Positions 60,271 through 64,000 of a stretch of DNA of 64,000 nt are shown piece by piece. The position numbers and the translations under genes were made by a program. Position 1 is the first letter of the stretch. Each line of letters begins with the position of its first letter. The stretch spans positions 2,542,001 to 2,606,000 of the forward strand of contig NZ_CP180351.1 of assembly GCF_048006345.1 (NCBI RefSeq). Direction: 5' to 3'. Origin of the DNA: Marivita sp030148515 (GTDB taxonomy: Bacteria; Pseudomonadota; Alphaproteobacteria; Rhodobacterales; Rhodobacteraceae). The notes beneath the pieces were generated by a model, which saw only the letters and a program-made list of their open reading frames with translations, did not search any database and had not been told where the DNA came from.

Positions 60271-61331
60271 GCCTTGCCAGCGGCAATCAGCGTGCGGGCC
60301 AGATCACGGAAGGCCTGTGCCTGAGCACTGTCGGGTTTCGACACCACGATGGGCGCACCGCCGTCAGCCGCCTTGCGGATGTCCAGATGCAGCGGGATTT
60401 CCGCCAGCAAGGGCACGCCGATCTTGGCCGCTTCTGCCGCCACCCCACCATGGCCAAAGATGTGCTCTTCATGGCCGCAATTGGAGCAGATATGCGTCGA
60501 CATATTCTCGATCAGCCCGACGATCGGCACGTTCATCTGGTTGAACATGTCGATCCCCTTGCGCGCATCCAGAAGCGCCACGTCCTGCGGGGTCGAAACC
60601 ACCACCGCGCCATCGACATGCGCCTTCTGCGACAGGGTCATCTGCACGTCACCGGTGCCCGGCGGCAGGTCCACCAGAAGCACATCCAAAGCGCCCCATT
60701 GCACCTGCATCATCATCTGCTGCAACGCGCCCATGAGCATCGGACCACGCCAGACAACTGCCTGACCTTCGTTCACCATGAGACCGATGGACATCATGGT
60801 CACACCGAAATTGCGCATCGGCAGGATGGTCTTTCCATCCGGGCTGGCGGGACGACCGGACACGCCCAGCATCCGCGGCTGGCTCGGGCCATAGACATCC
60901 GCATCAAGCAAGCCAACGCGCCGCCCTTCGGCAGCTAGCGCACAGGCGAGGTTTGCCGACACGGTGGATTTGCCGACGCCGCCCTTGCCGGACGCAATCG
61001 CCAGAATCCGGTCCACACCGGGGATCTTCTCGGGGCCTGCCGGTTTTGGCTTCGCCCCGCCCTTGAGATCGGGCGGCGGTTTCGGCGCGGAATGCGCGGT
61101 CATCACCGCCGACACGCTGGCCGCACCCAGCGCCTTCACCGCGTCCTCGGCGGCTTGGCGCACCGGGCCATAGACGTCGGCCTTGTCCGGGGTCACTTCG
61201 ACCACGAACCGCACCGCACCGCCATCCACGTTCAGCGCGCGGACAATACCTGCAGCCACGATATCCTGTCCCGAGACCGGATCGGTCACGGCTTTCAGTG
61301 CGGCCAGAACCGCCTCACGATCCAGGGCCAC
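60267..61331 (-). CDS. mrp: Mrp/NBP35-type Fe-S carrier ATPase
   Basis: 354 residues. The N-terminal DUF59/MIP18-like domain (ALKAVTDPVSGQDIVAAGIV) is followed by the ATPase with deviant Walker A ASGKGGVGKSTVSANLA and the Fe-S-binding motif STHICSNCGHEEHIFG (CxxC). Proteins of this type bind and transfer 4Fe-4S clusters. Here, next to molybdo-enzyme accessory genes, it may serve formate dehydrogenase maturation. It follows the DUF6494 gene by two bases. Confidence 0.93.
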   Translation of the reverse strand: MALDREAVLAALKAVTDPVSGQDIVAAGIVRALNVDGGAVRFVVEVTPDKADVYGPVRQAAEDAVKALGAASVSAVMTAHSAPKPPPDLKGGAKPKPAGPEKIPGVDRILAIASGKGGVGKSTVSANLACALAAEGRRVGLLDADVYGPSQPRMLGVSGRPASPDGKTILPMRNFGVTMMSIGLMVNEGQAVVWRGPMLMGALQQMMMQVQWGALDVLLVDLPPGTGDVQMTLSQKAHVDGAVVVSTPQDVALLDARKGIDMFNQMNVPIVGLIENMSTHICSNCGHEEHIFGHGGVAAEAAKIGVPLLAEIPLHLDIRKAADGGAPIVVSKPDSAQAQAFRDLARTLIAAGKA

Positions 61332-61333
61332 AG

Positions 61334-61525
61334 TCAGTCCTGTCCCTTGATGGTGCCGGTTACGACATGCTCAAGCTCGAGACCGTCGATCGTCAGAATC
61401 ACTTTTGCCTCGAAGGACTTGCCGCTGGTGTCGGCGTTGCGCATCGCCTCTTCGATGGCCTGTTGAGAGGTCACCCCAACCTGCTTGAGGAACTTGCGCA
61501 TCGACATGTTGAAATCATCGCTCAT
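61334..61525 (-). CDS. DUF6494 family small protein
   Basis: 63 residues, MSDDFNMSMRKFLKQVGVTS at the start, a short acidic/hydrophobic helical protein that ends with VTGTIKGQD. This family name is from recognition; its role is unknown. It is the first gene of the DUF6494-mrp-ligase-DUF6505 operon, with GGGAGAT upstream. Confidence 0.8.
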   Translation of the reverse strand: MSDDFNMSMRKFLKQVGVTSQQAIEEAMRNADTSGKSFEAKVILTIDGLELEHVVTGTIKGQD

Positions 61526-61623
61526 CGGTTATCTCCCTTGGCGTTCCCTCGTTCTTTGCGAGGCGAAGCGTTGACGGGTGTAAGCCAGCGCAAGTAGGCT
61601 TTCAAGCAAGGAGGCGCTGTAGA

Positions 61624-62385
61624 ATGACCGCGACCCGACATCTTTGGCGTTTCAGCTTCGGCGCGCTGGCCGCCGTTTTGCTGACGCAGCCTGTGCTGGC
61701 GCAGGACAAGACCTTTACTCTGGAAGCCCCTGACGCGCTGGTGGACAGCGGACTGCTCAAGTTCCTACTGCCGCGATTCTCGCTCAAGACCCAGACGCGC
61801 ATCACGCTTGCAGAACCCGGCACACCCGCCGATGCCCGGTTCGGAGACGGTGGCATTGTCGCGTTCGCAGGCCTCGACACGGTTTGGAAATTCGACGCGG
61901 GCGACGATCCCGACGCCCAGCGCTTTGCCGACTGGCTTCGCTCGGATGTGGGGCGCAACACGGTGGACAGTTATCAGGTCGACGGGGTTGCGCCCTTCAC
62001 GTCCGAGATCAAGGTCGAGAAAGTCGTGGTCCAGATCACCTATGACGGGGACGCGCTGCGCGGCGAAGAGGTGTCTCTCTCCCATTGCGGGCGCTGCCAT
62101 GTGGTGAGCGACAAGAACCGCATGAACTCCATTGGGTCCACCCCGTCCTTCGCGGTATTGCGCACGCTGCGGGATTGGGAAGACCGGTTTCAGGCCTTTT
62201 ACGTGCTGAAACCGCACCCGGCCTTTACCCAGATCGAAAACGTGACCGAGCCGTTTGACCCAACCCGCCCGTCGCCGATTGCGGCGGTCGAGATGACGCT
62301 GGACGATCTGGAGAACATCATGGCCTTCGTGCAGGGCATTGCGCCTGCAGATCTGGGGCGGCCGGTTCAGTCGATGCAGGACTGA
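61624..62385 (+). CDS. Exported substrate-binding-like/cytochrome c hybrid protein
   Basis: 253 residues with a signal peptide (FGALAAVLLTQPVLAQ). The N-terminal part (TLEAPDALVDSGLLKFLLPR, GDGGIVAFAG) is reminiscent of the tungstate/molybdate-binding protein fold. The C-terminal part has a single haem motif CGRCHVVSD followed by MNSIGSTPSFAVLR. The combination next to formate-dehydrogenase-type accessory genes suggests an electron-transfer or metal-sensing role; this is inference. It is transcribed away from the mrp operon. Confidence 0.7.
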   Translation: MTATRHLWRFSFGALAAVLLTQPVLAQDKTFTLEAPDALVDSGLLKFLLPRFSLKTQTRITLAEPGTPADARFGDGGIVAFAGLDTVWKFDAGDDPDAQRFADWLRSDVGRNTVDSYQVDGVAPFTSEIKVEKVVVQITYDGDALRGEEVSLSHCGRCHVVSDKNRMNSIGSTPSFAVLRTLRDWEDRFQAFYVLKPHPAFTQIENVTEPFDPTRPSPIAAVEMTLDDLENIMAFVQGIAPADLGRPVQSMQD

Positions 62386-62390
62386 GGGAA

Positions 62391-62456
62391 GAACGCCTTT
62401 CGAAAGGCGTTCCCCCGCGATTTCGAAATCGCGACAAGCGCGTTCGAACGCGCTTG
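62391..62456. repeat. Three consecutive TTCGAA-centred palindromes
   Basis: GAACGCCTTTCGAAAGGCGTTC (two bases over the printed limit: 22 bp at 62391-62412) is written here as GAACGCCTTTC plus its mirror; a second, 18 bp, at 62416-62433 has arm CGCGATTTC; a third, 22 bp, at 62435-62456 has arm CAAGCGCGTTC. All are perfect and share the central TTCGAA. They lie between the converging ends of two genes. Confidence 0.9.
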
Positions 62457-62461
62457 CCCGT

Positions 62462-64000
62462 TCAATGATCCTTGCGTTTCGAGTAGGGCGTCTCTTTCAG
62501 GTAATCATCAGTCGTGCGCGGGATGCGGGGTTCGCCCAGCGCGAAGGGGTTGTTCTTCGAGTGGTATTGCGCCTGAATCCGGCAATTGTCGCACATCTGG
62601 ATCATCTTCGCAGCGTCGCTGGTGGCGAACATCGAATGCTTGCCCGCCAGCTTTTCGGTGATCTTTTCGATGGTCGATTTCACCCCGAACAGCGCCCCGC
62701 ATTCGATACAGGCAAAGGGCTCCTCCTCGTTCAGCACAACCTGGCTGAAGGCTGCATCGGTGAGGTTCATCCGCGGCTCGAGCGTGATCGCGGTCTCCGG
62801 GCAGATCGTGGCGCAAATCCCGCATTGCAGGCAGGCGTCCTCTTGAAACAGCAATTGCGGCAGGTCCGGGTTGTCGCCCAACGCACCGGACGGGCAAAGC
62901 GACACACAGCTCAGGCACAATGTGCAGGAATCGGTGTTGACCAGAACCGCACCGTAGGGCGCGTTTTCAGGCAGTGGGAGGATCTCGGCCTCGGGCATCA
63001 TCGCCTTGGCGGCCACACGCGCCACCTGACGGCGTGTGCCGATGGGCAGGCTGGGGGATGCGACGGGCTTCGGCGCTGCACCGCCGTAAAGGTGATCGCT
63101 CAGCGCGTCGGGATCGACCATGTCGATCACCTGCACGCGGCCACCTCCGGACAGCGCATTGGCCAGCATCGCCTCATGTTCGGGCGTGTCCCGCTCGGTG
63201 CGCGGGGCGAGCAGCACATCAACCGATGCAAATCCACAGCTGAGCGCGGCCATCATCTCGGCATGGCCAAAGGCGGCCAGACTGTCCATCGCGAAGGGGA
63301 TCACATCCGCAGGCAGGCCCCGGCCAAAGCGGGCCGAGAGGCTGATCATCTCGGTCCCGTGGTCTGCATCGTGGACCAGCAGACGCGGCGCGGTACCGCC
63401 CGCCTTGCGATAGGTCGAAGACAGCGCGTCCAGACGCCGGAACACCGCCGATACCGGCGGCGCGTCATAGGCGATGGCGCCCGACGGACAGAGCGCGGCA
63501 CAGGCCCCGCATCCGGCGCAGATCATCGGGTCGATGGCGACGTGATCCCCTGCCGAGGTGATCGCGCCTGTCGGGCAGATGTTCAGACATTTCGAGCAGC
63601 CCGTCTGTTCCGCACGGCTGTGCGCGCATAATGCGGGCTCCAATGCGATGTAGAGCGGCTTCTCGAAAGTGCCGACCATTTGCGCCGCCTCAGCCAGAAC
63701 CGTCGCCACTGCAACGGGCTGGCGCGGATCGGCGCGCAGGTAGCCTTCGCGCTTGTGCGGCGCGGGCACCATGGCGGGATCGCCTGTCAGGTCGACCACC
63801 AGATCGCATTCCGACACAGCACCATCCTTGGGGGTGCTGAAGCCGAACGCCCCGCGCCCACCAGGCAGGAGTTGCGAGAACCCGTCGATCCGCACTTCGA
63901 ACTGGCCGAGCGCGCCGTTCAGGTTCCGCACCCGTCCGCGTACCACATCAAAGCGACGGTCGAGCGGCACATCTGACGTGTCCGTCTGCAGAACCGTCAC
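62462..64000 (-). CDS. 4Fe-4S binding protein, partial
   Basis: At least 512 residues; the N-terminus lies beyond the window. Several ferredoxin-type cluster motifs are visible: CSKCLNICPTGAI, CAGCGACAALCPSGAI, CTLCLSCVSLCPSGAL and CLQCGICATICPETAI, giving at least four 4Fe-4S sites. A further CIECGALFG and CDNCRIQ lie near the C-terminus. Long ferredoxins of this type stand beside formate dehydrogenase genes (with TorD-like and DUF3305/3306 genes) in Roseobacters, so the rest of that cluster is expected to the right. Confidence 0.88.
   Translation of the reverse strand: MTVLQTDTSDVPLDRRFDVVRGRVRNLNGALGQFEVRIDGFSQLLPGGRGAFGFSTPKDGAVSECDLVVDLTGDPAMVPAPHKREGYLRADPRQPVAVATVLAEAAQMVGTFEKPLYIALEPALCAHSRAEQTGCSKCLNICPTGAITSAGDHVAIDPMICAGCGACAALCPSGAIAYDAPPVSAVFRRLDALSSTYRKAGGTAPRLLVHDADHGTEMISLSARFGRGLPADVIPFAMDSLAAFGHAEMMAALSCGFASVDVLLAPRTERDTPEHEAMLANALSGGGRVQVIDMVDPDALSDHLYGGAAPKPVASPSLPIGTRRQVARVAAKAMMPEAEILPLPENAPYGAVLVNTDSCTLCLSCVSLCPSGALGDNPDLPQLLFQEDACLQCGICATICPETAITLEPRMNLTDAAFSQVVLNEEEPFACIECGALFGVKSTIEKITEKLAGKHSMFATSDAAKMIQMCDNCRIQAQYHSKNNPFALGEPRIPRTTDDYLKETPYSKRKDH

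Overview
The window reads as chromosomal DNA of a Roseobacter-clade alphaproteobacterium (Rhodobacteraceae). The evidence is the GC-rich coding style, a B12-dependent ribonucleotide reductase, a short HisG paired with HisZ, family-typical small proteins (DUF1489, DUF1194, DUF6494, DUF6505), a xanthine dehydrogenase next to a BMP-type nucleoside ABC transporter, and the start of a formate-dehydrogenase-type accessory cluster. This assignment comes from recognising protein families; no database search was possible.

Layout. 1-1.9 kb: a mobile-flavoured edge with a P-loop kinase and a small tyrosine recombinase. 1.9-6.5 kb: one operon with a GntR/FadR regulator, a four-gene polar amino-acid-type ABC transporter and a fold-IV aminotransferase-like protein that lacks the expected PLP lysine. 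6.7-10.2 kb: an IS1182-family element and an orphan tniQ. 10.4-24.7 kb: housekeeping genes nrdJ, cspA, DUF1489, yghU-like, an ABC1 kinase, hisS-hisZ-hisG, slyX, a lipoprotein gene and dnaE. 24.8-26.1 kb: a small ArsR/SRPBCC operon with two matched palindromic operators and a decayed third gene. 26.3-36.2 kb: xdhABC followed without a break by a BMP-family purine/nucleoside ABC operon, so uptake and oxidation of purines are probably coupled. xdhA and xdhB each carry an in-frame palindromic insertion. 36.3-37.8 kb: a second IS1182 copy differing at one transposase position. 38-40.4 kb: a VOC protein, a small protein and a winged-helix/alpha-beta-hydrolase fusion.

40.7-47.4 kb: three adjacent genes joined by a cyclic-nucleotide theme: a membrane cNMP-binding (Popeye-like) protein, a SulP transporter with STAS and cNMP-binding domains, and a SAM-domain class III cyclase fused to an ATPase and a long helical-repeat region.

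47.3-55.5 kb, minus strand: the most unusual locus. It is a tightly overlapping five-gene operon with (in order of transcription) a bicovalent-FAD berberine-bridge-type oxidase carrying seven 7-residue, mostly Cys-containing repeats; a LodA-N-like protein; a second protein combining a LodA-C-like region with a VioB/RebD-type ferritin-like domain; a radical SAM/SPASM enzyme; and a LodB/QhpG-like flavin monooxygenase. I read this as a candidate system for a protein-derived quinone (CTQ-type) oxidase, with the oxidase split over two polypeptides and dedicated maturation enzymes.

55.7-64 kb: pepT, a methyltransferase, a cytochrome c and a DUF1194 protein, then the DUF6494-mrp-ligase-DUF6505 operon, a substrate-binding-like/cytochrome c hybrid and a partial 4Fe-4S protein that runs off the window. 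Three consecutive TTCGAA-centred palindromes lie between the last two genes.
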